Of a stretch of 39,877 nucleotides of DNA, positions 19,840 through 31,013 are shown one piece after another. Positions within the stretch are counted from its first letter, which is position 1. Every line of letters starts with the position of its first letter. The notes under the pieces are model-generated. The model was not told the origin of the DNA. It saw only the letters and a list, made by a program, of their open reading frames with translations, and ran no database searches. Location: positions 1 through 39,877 of the forward strand of contig JAQIWT010000070.1 of the NCBI GenBank assembly GCA_034696485.1. Direction: 5' to 3'. The translations under genes and the position numbers were made by a program. This DNA comes from Isohypsibius dastychi (taxonomy: Eukaryota; Tardigrada; Eutardigrada; Parachela; Isohypsibiidae).

Positions 19840-20982
19840 CTAACCAAGCTTTTCTAAAATAACCGCTCTTTGACCGCGTTGATTGCATTCCATATTATAA
19901 AGCTCCTGTGCGAAAATGTTGATTTCATCTGTGGCAGAATCCTGGATATATTGGAGGTGAGACGTCAAGTATTGATCTTTTGCCTCCTGAAAAGTCAGTG
20001 GCGGAGGGGGATTCGGGATAGGAATGGAAAGCAAGCGGTTGAGCTCCTAGTACAAAATTTGGTCTAGGACAAGGTTTGATTGATAGTGGCCGTCTAGGCA
20101 AAGTTCTGGAAGGAATTGAGTGTCCTGGAGTGGAGTGCCGAGCGATCGGGTATAGAATCAAGTTGAAAGAGTCCTGGGAGAAGTCCGCGTGGTAGTTTCT
20201 GGATCTGGATAAAATTCCGTATTCCAATTTTGAGAGAGTGATGTTGAGTCAGTAGTAGAGTCCGTGGTTTCCCAGGTCGCTCTTTTACAGTCGTCAGTTT
20301 GATCAATCCAGGGTATAGTAGTTTTTTTCGGTGTAATTCCAAGAGGAAAGGTTGGCGAGTAATGCGAAAATGGGGTAGTGCGAGTCACTAGTCGGACAGG
20401 ACGACGTGTGGTCGCTTGTTGCATGTTTTGGAGGAGTCTGTCTCGAATCCGTTGAGGAACTTGACGTTTGGAGCAAGAATACAGGTATTGATGATCTGGA
20501 GCTTTTCTGGTGTCATTGAGTTTGTAGAAAATTTAAACTCCTTCGTATCCACTAACGATATTGAAGAGAGTGGCGTCTAGAGAACAGTCGAGAAACCTGC
20601 AGGATGGTAGAGAAGTTCGATTGATGCTGACGATGAATTCAGCTAGTCGGCGAAAATCTCGAATTCTTACTTGGGAATTCACGAAAGGGTTGAGTAGACC
20701 ACTTCCATTGACGAAAGAAGTGGCGGTGCATGATTTGGGGTCGACATGATTCAAAGGAGCCCAAACATAACTGAGGAAACCGACTGAGGCTGCGCCTTTT
20801 CGACGGTAGTTACCAAGTGGTTTGCTGGCGGAGAGAATTACGGAGGACTCAGTCTCCTGCGTGAGGGTTACTTGCACCAACGTGCAATGGACCACAGTCG
20901 TGGTTTGAGTCGTAAGCCAGTAGGCTCTATGATCGGGCTCAGCAAGAAAGGTCCAAACGTTGACGGAAAGAGACTTCTTCAT
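19840..20982 (-). pseudogene. Envelope-like glycoprotein C-terminal region, convergent with the polymerase
   Basis: The minus-strand frame from 20982 runs 149 residues (starts MKKSLSVNVWTF). It is interrupted by a TAA near 20534, then continues in the same frame (IFYKLNDTRKAPDHQYLYSC, then RIRDRLLQNMQQ). The Pro/Thr-rich continuation ends near 20158, and further open stretches reach 19840. The layout resembles the distal ectodomain of chuvirus/gB-type envelope proteins carried by invertebrate retroelements and Mavericks: VHCTLVQVTLTQE, GAASVGFLSYVWAPLN, then a Cys, VRIRDFRRLAEFIVSIN, SCRFLDC. That is pattern recognition, not a firm match. No transmembrane helix was seen. It could be another secreted or capsid protein. 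Confidence 0.4.
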
Positions 20983-22260
20983 ATCGTTTCCGAAACATGA
21001 AAGAGAACTGCTAATTCGGTGACATTAATCGTCGGTGATGTGCTTGGGGAGCCGCAATTTGGGCAGGCTGTGGAATCCACCATCATGTACAATATTGAGG
21101 TTATCATATGATACTTCTGAAGTCAAGTGGAAAAAACGGTGTTGCCGCCATCAGGAGCATTTGGTGATCCGACTAACACGCTTCAGATTTCATGACTCTC
21201 AAAATACCTGATGGATCGCAGGCTTGCTTCATCATGATATATCGTTAGGTTAATCATCCTCAGAGCTTGGATACAATTTCTCTTCAGAAGACGATGCTGG
21301 AATGAACATTGCCTCTCGTCTGCCTCAGATTATGGTATGAATTGTCAGGTGCAAAAATACAAAAACAAGGTTTGGAAAGAAAAAAAAGGTTGATTTGTGC
21401 TATCAACAGAACAGAAGGCAGCAGCTTATTCTGGCGGAGCACATGATTCCAGAATCTCAACTGAATTTCGCCGTTTCCGCTGATGTCAAGCACAAGGGCC
21501 AGATTCCATGGAGAAAATTCAGTTTGTGATATTAAACGCAAGGATTCCTCATTTGAATTTCAGCTGCTTGTGCTTGTTTTGCTCGCGACCATCGACCACA
21601 AAGGTTTCCAAACATGGATTGAATCATCTTCGACATACAACAAACTTGTAGTTCGAACTTTCAGTTGCTGTATGAGGAGGTACTCCAGAATTTGCGAGAC
21701 CATCAGCAAGAGATGTTTGCCCAAGGCAACAGTTGGAATTCCCTCTTCGTTGAGTGATTGGCGGAAGCAAACTGTTCTTTCGGAGTCGAGCTCTGGCTGA
21801 ATGAAAAGAACGATTGTTTAAGCAGGACTAAAACAGGTGAGCATCACATATACTTGCTTGTTTTGCCGGAAGACGGAAAAGCTGGCGAATCCTTTGTTCA
21901 TGTAAGATTTTTGTCGAGTATCCTGCTATGTGCGTCAGAGCAATAGTTTTGAAGATTATCTCTTGCAACTTGCGCTTCCACCAGAACTCAGACCTCATGG
22001 TCGTATGTCGTTGAATCCGATTCATTCACCTTGTAACTCTCTTTTTTCTTCTAGTAATAACTCACGAACAAGGTCCGCAAAAGTTTCCATAAAGACAGAA
22101 ACAATTTAATCGATCAGTTCTTGACTAAAAACCGATTTCTTGGGGAGTCAGCAGTCTTAGTTGTGGCAAGTAAGTGATGATGATACGAAGAACGAATCAT
22201 TGACCGATATTTTTATTTTTATTCGAAATTGCATACGAATCCTAATTCTCATTTTCGTCG
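20983..22260 (+). other. Possible decayed exons, unassigned
   Basis: Plus-strand fragments look coding but change frame. After a TTTCAG at about 21564, one frame reads FQLLYEEVLQNLRDHQQEMF and ANCSFGVELWLNEKNDCL (to about 21825). A second stretch reads FEDYLLQLALPPELRPHGRM (about 21951). No family is recognised. The position between the Polinton polymerase and the 22270 gene suggests Polinton structural genes. Confidence 0.3.
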
Positions 22261-22269
22261 GATTTTCAG

Positions 22270-22914
22270 TATGGTCCCCAGACGGCAAAGTACCGGACTC
22301 GAAGAAACTGCCTTCATGACTCCATACAAGGGCAAGATGCGAGCTGCCTACCACGACGGTCATCCAGGTCAGAAGATTCAAATGGAGGACGAATTATTTT
22401 GCACCTTTTGGATGGTGTCCGAAAGCCCAGTACCATGCAGTGCCAAATTCCAGCATGGATGCCAATTACAAGGTTACTACAATTCACTTCCGGTATTTAT
22501 CACAGTTGCTGATTCCTTATTTCTTTTTCAGGTTTCATCAAGGAGAACACGAGGAAAATTAGCGGTTCACCGCCAATAAATTCATGCTTCGCACCAGGCC
22601 TGAACCGAAACACCACCATCGCCTCTGCTCTTGCCACTCACGCCACTCATCTTCAAGGCATCGGTCTGCTGTCCGGCGTCTGGATGAAGAATCCCTACGA
22701 CATCAAGCTGCGACATACGACATGGAATTTGAATGAAAACTGGCGTGCATTCCACAAAAATTCCGGCTTTGACGCTAGGACTCCAGTTCCGGATATCATC
22801 CAGCATATTGTCACTGGCCGGGCCTTCGTTCTCAACAGCTATCAGGACAATCACATGGATATTCCATGCGTCGATTTTGCTCATCTCACCGTGATTGTTG
22901 TCAATCCAATCAAG
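22270..22914 (+). CDS. Spliced gene of unknown function
   Basis: A TTTTCAG acceptor at about 22269 opens an exon (MVPRRQSTGLEETAFMTPYK, DGHPGQKIQMEDELFCTFWM, CSAKFQHGCQLQ) that ends near 22471 at AAG/GTTACT. After a 61-base intron ending TTTTTCAG (22532), the next exon continues without stops: GFIKENTRKISGSPPINSCF, ATHLQGIGLLSGVWMKNPYD, GFDARTPVPDIIQHIVTGRA, NSYQDNHMDIPCVDFAHLTV. It ends near 22914 at GTGAAT. A third acceptor (AAATTTCAG, about 22959) leads to GDLYLIYLTVYRYRFWNMF and a stop. The clean exon structure suggests a functional or recently functional gene. I do not recognise the fold. A virion protein is possible by context only. Confidence 0.5.
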
Positions 22915-22974
22915 GGTGAATTGTTTTTCAAACTGTTAATTTATAAAAAAAATTTCAGGGTGACCTTTACCTAA

Positions 22975-23589
22975 TTTATCTTACTGTTTATAGATACCGT
23001 TTCTGGAACATGTTCTAACTAAAGTACTAATGATGAAAAAGATGTTCGGGCCCGTATGTGACCATTCGTCAAAGCAGTCCGTCGCTATCCTAGAATGCCA
23101 GGGAATTTGAAAGAAAGAGCTGGACTCCTCCTTTCGGCAGTGTTTCATGTCAGTTCAATTTGATTTCTCAGTAAATGCGGCTGCCTTTACATTGTTGTAT
23201 TCTTTTTTCAGGCCCATCATGCCAATAACTTGCATCTTCAAGGTGATCCAGATAAGGAATTCGTTATAACATTTGCCTGTGGATTCTTCGGATTTTCTGC
23301 TTTTTATGGTTTCCTGGCTTACTGCCGGACCATGGCAATTGTCGACGCTGTTCATCAAGCTGTTCGCCACATTTCGAGCATTTGATTACGCTCCGACTTG
23401 CCCAATGACCGGGGAGGTGCCTGAACCATCACGCTTGCTTGTTGTGCGGTATTTTGCGAAGATTCCTATAATCCTCATTCTTACGAGGACATGACGAAAT
23501 CAGATCTGTCACTTGATCGAATCATCAACTGTGGTTCCGATGAATTTAGTCTTTGAATAAACTGCCTCGCCCTTCATCCGAACACGCTG
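22975..23589 (+). other. Possible exon, unassigned
   Basis: After a TTTTTTCAG acceptor at about 23212, an open stretch runs to a TGA near 23383: AHHANNLHLQGDPDKEF, then a hydrophobic segment FFGFSAFYGFLAYCRTMA. This may be a further exon of the 22270 gene or a separate membrane-associated piece. The rest shows nothing. Confidence 0.3.
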
Positions 23590-24720
23590 TTGCAACATCT
23601 CAATATCATCATCCACTTCGTCCGAGCACTCTTTCCAGATGAGTTCCTGAAGCGACCAGCTGCCCTTGCCAAATTAATCATTCTCAATGTCATTGAGCAG
23701 TTCGCTAACGACAACTCAGGGAATTTCGCGACCGGAAATCAAAATTTCTTCACATTTTCTCCAGTCAGATCGAGTATTGAACCGAATTCTCATTCTCGGC
23801 AGAATAGAAATTGTTACTTTTGCGAAAGAAACAATTCGCGACTAATTACAATGGTTGGCAAAACAGCTATCAGACTCAGAACAAAGCATACCAGGAAGAA
23901 AACTTCGACTCTAACTATCAACGAAACAGACAAAATTTTCAACTAAGACACGATTTCAGAAATCTTTCGCGCCAGAATTCCAATTCGAACTACGATGATG
24001 GACCCAGGAATTACTGAAGAAATCAGAATCATTGTCGGAACACCTAAGGTTTTCAATCCTATCAAAATTAGCACAATTTTGGGCAGACACAAAAGAGTCC
24101 AATGGTATGTTTTACTTGTGGACTGAATAATTTTGCAAGGGATTGTAATAATAACCCCACAGGCCAGCAGGCAGGGCACGAAGAGAGGCCACAACGTTCA
24201 TGCTAGAGCAACTGAATGACGATGCAGCTCTACAAATAAGGGGCGAGATGCAGGGCTATTTAATACACAGGATTGATCTTCGTATATGTGGTTTCTCGGT
24301 CTACTGTTTGATAGACAGTGGATCTAAAATTACGGTGGTAAACTCTGAAATAGTAATCGACTAAATCTTCAAGACTACGTGGATGGAACACGACTTACAA
24401 TTATTTAGTCAGCCTCCGGACATCAAATCATCACTTCAGGCAGGATCTTCCTACCTTTATCTATCTTGGATAGAGCTCGAGCTATTGGAACTCATGTTTT
24501 TAACGACATTGATAGTAATTATCACTTAATTCTTGGCTGGGAAGATTTCAAAAGCCTTATTAAAAACGAAAACATGCAAAGCCTATGTCAACAAATCCTT
24601 CCGCCTCACACATATGAGAATATGACTAAGGAAAACCCGAAACTTGATTACCACATTAACGAACAAAATTCATCCGGCTTACTCCCAGTTTCCTCTAGTT
24701 CCATCTTGAAGATATTGTGA
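23590..24720 (+). pseudogene. Second Ty3/Gypsy element: gag end and protease
   Basis: The fragment carries two nucleocapsid-like CX2C words (CYFCERNN near 23812 and CFTCGLNNFARDC near 24103). In both, the His expected after NN is absent. The protease active site is clear: CGFSVYCLIDSGSKITVV (about 24288-24340). Downstream come a DYVDG/SASGH region with a stop and then the open 24466-24720 part with SNYHLILGWEDFKSLI, the usual end of the protease. It is interrupted by several stops. The RT that should follow is absent. RNase H of the same family appears only at 28441. Confidence 0.7.
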
Positions 24721-25299
24721 GATAGATTCGAGGATCCATGAAAGGTTGTTATTTGAAAAGATCAGGAATAATGGCTGAAGTTCTTCTCTTCATTCACCTG
24801 GAGAATTTCGAACGAACCAATTCTGCAACCATGCCAAACTTGGATGAGTTGGTATTCAAACAAGACTAGTGTGCACGCTACATGGTGCAGCTCGAGGAAG
24901 CAAACATGATCGGACTCTATGGTCAGTTGAAACCCGAACATCAAGAGGAAATATGTCCTGTTTTAGCAATTACTAAAAATCTACAGACGATCACTTCTTC
25001 TCAGAAACAACAGGCACCCGAGGGCGAGCTGAAAACAGTCTGCGAATGCGGGGATATTTTGAACAATGGAGACGATGAACGAGTTCATCGTTGGGCGTGT
25101 GTGCATGCACTGTGTGTCACCGAGAAACCGGAATTTCATTGTGAATGTGAAGTCTATTTTTCTTTTAAAAACAAATCGATCTCTTATCTTCCTAAATGCT
25201 CACAATAGCGTTGCGGGAGTTCAACGGTATGAGAAGCGTGATCTTTCTCAGGGGTAGTTTAATTGCGAGACTTGAAAACTAATGAAGATATATTGGTGG
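24721..25299 (+). other. Boundary zone with a 108-codon frame
   Basis: The plus-strand frame 24882-25208 includes MIGLYGQLKPEHQEEICPVL and a cysteine-rich part (CECGDILNNGDDERVHRWAC, then FHCECE). It matches no family I know. It sits where plus-strand retroelement sequence gives way to minus-strand Polinton sequence, so it may span an insertion junction. Confidence 0.3.
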
Positions 25300-26230
25300 G
25301 TCATGGTGTCATACCGGAATGAATGAGTTCCTTCTGAAAAAAAGAAATTAACTGCGAGTTTATATGGAAACTCGTCAGGAGTCTCACAACGTACATCTCT
25401 GAAAGTTCTGGGAAGATTCATTTCTTCGGCAGACCAGAGTTTGTACCTGAATAGTCAATGATGCGATATGACTGATTTCACCGTAGGGATTGAACTTGAA
25501 TGGTAGCCCTGATTTGCTTCAGGCAAGTGAGTTGAAGGCAGGAGGCCATGACGTACCCCATCTCCGACCGAAAATTTTGAATCACTCTGAATTGATGATT
25601 GACTGGACTAGTTTTCGAACGACTGTAGTGTGTGACGTGGACGCTTGGCTGCTGCTGGCATACTGATCGAAGAGTGCGATAAGAGATTGTAACTCATCAC
25701 GATGCTGTGTAGGTCATCGAGAGATTTTATCATGATCATGAGACGGCGGATTTTATGCTTGAAAATATTAACTGCGGCTTCGGCAACAGTGCATTCGAGC
25801 TCATCTTCAGTCAAATTGAGTGAGATATTGTGTTCTTCGAACAGCTTGAGTACGTGGGAGTTGTGGAACTCTTTCTTCGATCAGATCAAAACTTCTTGCA
25901 AACACAACCGGACACATTGAGAATATCTTGCAGAGTTGCGGCAACATTTGGACCAGACTTTGTGAGTAGCGGACGAGACAACATAAACTTTGTAAAATCA
26001 TCCACGACAACGAGTAAGAAAGTAGTGATATCATTGTATGTTCTCATGTTAGTTACGTCGGCTAGATCAGCAGCAAATGTAGCTCTCATACCCAATACAA
26101 CAACACTTTCACGAAATAAACGGTCACGACGAGGTGCCATCTAGTAGTAACCCGCGCGAGCAGACATGAACTTTTAACGTCCTTCCTGTAACCATCGATG
26201 CCAATCTTTTTGCTGAAAAATACAGATTGT
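25300..26230 (-). pseudogene. Polinton/Maverick DDE integrase
   Basis: This enzyme would insert Polinton DNA into the host genome. Reading leftwards, an acceptor TATTTTTCAG (about 26220) is followed by WHRWLQEG and, after stops, APRRDRLFRESVVVLGMRA. Then comes the core: first catalytic Asp in DLADVTNM, TTFLLVVVDDFTKFM, and KSGPNVAATLQDIL (26140-25900). A TGA precedes SDR with the second Asp. After a one-base shift come EFHNSHVLKLFEEHNISL and VAEAAVNIFKHKIRRLM, with the third acidic residue in AEAAV, then LDDLHSIVMSYN (to about 25690). A weak C-terminal domain may extend to 25400. Ten or so in-frame defects make it inactive. No chromodomain was recognised. Confidence 0.78.
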
Positions 26231-26249
26231 CTGTTGATCCGGTAAGTCT

Positions 26250-26995
26250 GGCTGGATCGTCAGTTTTGAGATACAGTCTCTCCAGTTACTCGGTTGGGAA
26301 CTGATGTTCCGATCCAAGCAATGATTTCTTCGTTATTTTGGGTGGAGGCGGCGTCGTGACTGTTGTGGACGATAAAGAAATAGACACCAGGAGCACGGAA
26401 CTTTGTGAAAAACAGTCTTTCTTGCAACGTTGTCAGGTCTTTCAGATATTTTTCGGTAGAAGCGAAAGCTTCTTCTTCTCGGACGCTACGCTGGATACGG
26501 CAAAGGGCGGAGATGGGATCGCACCGGACAGCAGTCTTAGCCTTGCCGTTATTTACGAAAAAGTCGAGAAAGTGAGAGTTGAAGAAGTCAACCGGCTTTA
26601 GATAATCTTCAGCTGATGAAAAAAAACAATGAAATGGATGGCTGGACCTAATTGAGGTATGAATATCGCTGCTCACGAGATAGAGTACCTTTAGCATGAC
26701 GGTTGCTCGCACAAACGTGCACAGTGGAAACGGGCGAGCGTTACCAGAGTTGAATGGGAGGACCGGTGTGTGCCCGGAAATCCTTGGCTTGCCGATGAAA
26801 AGTCTCCATGACTACCGTTTCAAGTTCAGCAGCCATGTTTTTCATGTCACTGTAGTAATCGTTCAAAATGTTGCGACCTTTCCAGTTTCGCCAGATGTAG
26901 AGGCTCCGGTAAAAGGTTCAATAAGGGGCGCAGGTTGTTGATCTACCTGAGTAAAGTAGACTTGCCGTTTGTTCGGAAAATTTTCAATGGACTGT
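26250..26995 (-). other. Unassigned minus-strand Polinton-context frames
   Basis: A 150-codon frame (26260-26712) contains EDYLKPVDFFNSHFLDFF and EKYLKDLTTLQERLFFTKFR. Upstream is NDYYSDMKNMAAELETVVME in another frame. They lie between polymerase copy 2 and the integrase on the same strand and look coding, but match no Polinton family I know. Confidence 0.35.
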
Positions 26996-26999
26996 AGAC

Positions 27000-28235
27000 T
27001 CAACGTACTAGTTCTTTTTGAGAAATCAGTTTTTTTATTGCTCGCTCCGTAAACAAATTTGGGTTCAGGGAATCAATTGTCAGACCTCCTGCTTTAGAAA
27101 TCGCTGCCCCTTCTGCAGTTCTATAGAGATAGATCTTTGCTCTAGCGCAAAGCCAAAGATTCATGAAATCGCTTTCTGTCTCGTCTTTGAACTGCCCGAT
27201 GTGTGGCTCACACACAATACGATATGAATGACATTTCTGATGTTCGAAAAAAGCGCTGTTAGTGTCGACATACAGCAGCTTATCAGCATTGATTACTTCT
27301 AAAGCACCATACAGCAAGATGCGAGCAAAACTTGTCACAAAAGTTGCGTAGCCAACGTTAGAGTTGGAATCTTGTGCATCGCTCTAATTTCTTTGATGGA
27401 ACTGAACCTGCAAGATGTTCTCAGAGGGAATGTTTAGATCATCGAGTTCATACTGATTCAAATACAGCAGTTCAGACAAGTGATTAGTTTCGGTAACATA
27501 TTCAAATTTTGGCATATTTCAGCGAAATGCAAATCGAACTAAGATAGACTGAATCTGAGTCAAACTGCTTGATTTGAGAATGGAGAATCAACTCACCTCA
27601 GAGTGTACAGAGTAGAAGCTTCGACAGAAGCCGCATTGTTGGGTTGAAGCAAATTTGCGCTTCTGTTAGGTCAACATCATCGTGGTCTTTCAGCGCTTTG
27701 AGAAATTCAGTTCGTTTTTCAGATGAATTACAATTGACTAGCCATCCTTAATTTGCAGGTCTAATTTGCATAAATTTGTCGATGAATCCTTCGAACAGGT
27801 GTTTGGACTTGTCAGCATTATGCCGAATTTCGTCAACCTGTATAATTTTGTTTCCCTTCTTTAGTGCCTGACATATTTAACTACTGGTGTAAATACCGTT
27901 GAATTCCCTTCCAGATTCTGGATGTTGGTAACCTCCAATCATCTTATCATCAGCACAAAGAGAACACAGTGTAACTAACTTCTTTTGACGGATCCTCTGG
28001 AGTAGTACAGGCAGCTTCAGCCTTCTTTTTGACAATATTCTGAGTGGAACCATACCAGAAGAAGACTCAATTGATTTAGAATTCGGAAGTATTATTTCTG
28101 GAGAACCAACAGGATAATATTTGTCACGGCATGGTTGGGTTAACGGACGACTCGCCGTGGTTGATAAGATTGATAGGAAGCCAAGCAACCAGATAACGAT
28201 TCGTTTCATAAGGAATCCAACTTTCAAAATGGCTT
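27000..28235 (-). pseudogene. Polinton/Maverick DNA polymerase B, copy 2
   Basis: This is a second, different Polinton polymerase, read right to left. Near 28150 KYYPVGSPEIILPNSKS follows a degenerate motif A (SSVNP in place of SLYP). Then come RRLKLPVLLQRIRQKKLV, TLCSLCADD, HPESGREFNGIY (to 27890), KGNKIIQVDEIRHNADKSKH, HLFEGFIDKFMQI, EKRTEFLKALKDHDDVDLTE, and FNPTMRLLSKLLL. The intact 27338-27000 frame gives TSFARILLYGALEV, motif C LLYVDTNSAFFE, HIGQFKDETESDFMNLWLCA and KAGGLTIDSLN. The motif C Asp-Thr-Asp-Ser is Asp-Thr-Asn-Ser, so a metal-binding residue is lost. Stops and shifts interrupt the middle. The exonuclease half was not found. Confidence 0.82.
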
Positions 28236-28440
28236 TCGAGCCAAAACGAGAGCGGATTGCATTTTTTAGAAGAGTCTGGGCTTGCGGTGCGAGAGATTAC
28301 ATTCTAAGAGCATGAAGTTAGCGTACAAGGAACTGGACCCGTAATGGAGAAAATTCTTGCAATCGAATGAATGGTGCTCCTTGAACAACTGAAGAACTAC
28401 GAATTTTCTGGGACTGACGTCATATTATCGATTTTTTTCT

Positions 28441-28800
28441 GTGCCACTCATGATGTTGACACGTGAAAACACTGATATACGCTGCGGCACACAACAAGTA
28501 TTCGCTTTTCAAGAGATGAAGAAACGATTAGTGAGCCAACTAATCATTGCTTATTTCAATCCCGAGGTCCCTATCGAATTTCTCTTTAAAAGAAGAAACT
28601 TTGGCGTGGGTGCTGCATCAATTCAAAAAAAACGACGAACAGTAAAAGGTTTTCGCGTATGCAAGCAAAACATTGAACATAGCGCAACGTAATTATGGGA
28701 TCAAAAATTTGGAACAATTGGCAACTGTATTTGGGGTTGAAGATTTCTACGTGACTGGACGATAAAAATTTTAAAGTGGTGGTAGTCTTCACCTGTGCCG
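28441..28800 (+). pseudogene. Ty3/Gypsy RNase H fragment
   Basis: Translation gives GTQQVFAFQEMKKRLVSQLI, AYFNPEVPIEFLFKRRNFGV (family: PIELHTDAS.FG), and, in a shifted frame, NIAQRNYG-type, NLEQLATVFGVEDFYV words. This is the RT-to-RNase H connection and early RNase H of Ty3/Gypsy Pol. The first catalytic Asp (TDAS) is lost (FKRR). It is on the same strand as the 23590 gag-protease fragment and probably belongs to the same element. Confidence 0.72.
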
Positions 28801-28828
28801 TGATGTTCAATTCGGTTTATTCTAAATT

Positions 28829-29137
28829 GTGCAGACTGGCAAAGTTGTGAAAACCCGGAGCTCGCAAACAAATTTGAACGGGGATTCATTTTCTCGATTT
28901 TTATATATTTGTACCTCGTTTGAACTGGTTTCCGGACGGCGCGTAGTGTTGACTTCAGATTCGATGCTTGTTTACAACCGTCAAAAAGATATAAACGAAC
29001 CAACAGAGTCATCATCAACAATTAAAGAATGGCTCCGAACAGCACATGAAATAACTATCGAAAATGTCAACCGCACATACAACAAAGAAGTCCGCCACGT
29101 CCCTTGGCAGTTGATCAGTAGTGTTTTAATTGTTTAA
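28829..29137 (+). pseudogene. Probable tail of Ty3/Gypsy integrase
   Basis: The end of this 102-codon frame, TIKEWLRTAHEITIENVNRT, resembles the helical segment after the integrase core (W...L..A.E.A.EN......). Because RNase H lies just upstream, the intervening zinc domain and core must be deleted or unrecognisable. The call is tentative. Confidence 0.4.
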
Positions 29138-29575
29138 GGCCTTACATCACGATTTCAGGTGGCATGCTGCAAAATCTGCATGGTTCAACAACATCATTCG
29201 TAACCGGTTTCTTCACCTCAGCCGCATCAATGTGTTGGAGTGGATCAGGCACCCAACGGTTAAAACAGCGTCTGCCAGCAAGCCGTTAAGGTATACAACC
29301 TGAATCACTATCATTGGAGGGATCACATTATTTTGTATCGCTCCGGATGAATGTGCACATGTGGATTGGCCCCCACACGGCTCCACCGGCAACCCAACCG
29401 GACTCTATGTGGACAATGTCACTGCTTCCATAACCACAGCGGGAACGCCAGTGACCTACCAGCGATGTGTTCATTGTGCCTCCCGATCGAAGGCTCAGCA
29501 GCTCAGCCAAACTTACCGTCAACGGCGTGCACCAGCTAGGTACGTGCTTGGCGAGGAAGATTTTCACAGTTCAGT
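29138..29575 (+). other. Degraded coding sequence between pol and env-like frame
   Basis: A TTTCAG acceptor (about 29157) and overlapping frames at 29351-29579 (one with GNPTGLYVDNVTASITTA) suggest exons, but the frame shifts and no domain is recognised. Confidence 0.25.
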
Positions 29576-30430
29576 TTGATGGGCTTTATTATACTCCTTC
29601 TGTTTTTCACTCTTAGAACCGACGTTCATGAAATGACAGCTTGTAACTGCGATCGACCACACGCAGAAAAAGCAATCGATTTGACAAAATATACTCCTTG
29701 CGAGCTCACTCTTACAGGTACAGATCATGACGTTGCCATACATTTCATTCAAAAATCGACGAATTCATCACGCATTTAGGGCTTTCACGTGTGAACTATG
29801 CGAAGAACGCGTGACTGTAAATTCCTTCTGGTTTGGGGTGGGAGAGGGGGACTGGCACTGTGTTTTCTGCAGTTCCATTGGTAGTCAATCCGAGAGATTT
29901 GTTGTCAGTCATTCAGACATCTAGGTGTAAATCGTGGAACTTTTTCGTATAAAGACGATCATTTTTCCGCAATCCGCATTTCCGACTATGATCGGCAAGT
30001 AAATCTCCTGTTGCTAATGCATCACTTTCAGAACGTGCTAGACCAGAATCACCATCACCCGACCAAACTGGCCCGATGATATCAGTGCTGCAGTGTATGT
30101 CTTAAATGGCGCGACTAGAGTGCGTTCAAATGCTCAGTAGCTTTTGTCTGGTGTTTGCTGCCAGAGTAGCTGGCTTTCCAGAATGCAGTCACATTAAGAG
30201 TTTTGGTCGCGCAGCTTCACTTAGTACTTGTCAGCGTCAGAAAGCGAAAATCAATGCTATTCGAATCAGTTGTGACTGCCAACTCCGTTTCACCATATCG
30301 AACGACAACACCTCCCGATCGCGACATGCAGACGGTAGAACGATTGTCGACTGGAACTGTAATGAAACATGTTATTTTCCGATTCGATTACTCATTTTGA
30401 TGATTGAATCACGAGTTTCAAATTGATGGC
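29576..30430 (+). pseudogene. Envelope-like glycoprotein, N-terminal part
   Basis: The frame starting MMGFIILLLFFTLRTDVHEM has a plausible signal peptide (residues 1-20). It is followed by CNCDRPHAEKAIDLTKYTPC, a Cys arrangement typical of the start of invertebrate retroelement envelope proteins. After a stop, another frame gives FTCELCEERVTVNSFWFGVG (family-like C.....VTGSFW). Further on, DWNCNETCYFP occurs near 30350. It follows pol pieces on the same strand, the normal env position. Several stops make it non-coding now. Alternative: an unrelated secreted protein. Confidence 0.38.
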
Positions 30431-31013
30431 TGGGCACAGATAAGTCATTCAAATCGAGCCGGTCGATTTTGACGAATGTTTCGTTTGATATCGAAGTTGA
30501 CAGATCTCAGTTCTTCCTCCTGAACGCGAGAGACGACCAACCGTCTGAAATGTGGACCTGGTTGGGCGGAAGTAATGGGTTAATGCGAGGCAAAATATTT
30601 ACGATCGTTGGCGACTTCATCGAGTCCAGCTACGCCGTTAACCCCACCCAAATCTCCCTCACAATAATGCAAAAACTGTTGCTATATGGTTATGTTTACG
30701 AACTGGCCCACAGGGTGGAGGCGACTTTAGTGTTTGTGTGTATTTTCACCTCGCTTTGTGTGAAATGCTGACGTTGCTGCCAAAAAAGACGAAATTACTG
30801 ATTTTCTCCCACAACCTCAGTATCTCATGGTGCGGACAAATCTTGGAAAGAACAACGCTAGTACGACTTTCCAGCAAACTGGAATCAACGACTTGTTGCC
30901 TGCCGCTGAACGAACAGTTACGACATTCTCAGACCCACCGCATGCCCGATCCGGTTGAGCGTAAGTGTCTGATTTTTTAACGCTTCGAGCTATCGTCTCA
31001 CTAGATCTACGAT
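30431..31013 (+). other. Open frames, unassigned
   Basis: A 100-codon frame (30469-30771) contains FDIEVDRSQFFLLNARDD and EMWTWLGGSNGLMRGKI. It may continue the envelope-like gene, but no motif confirms it. Confidence 0.25.
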
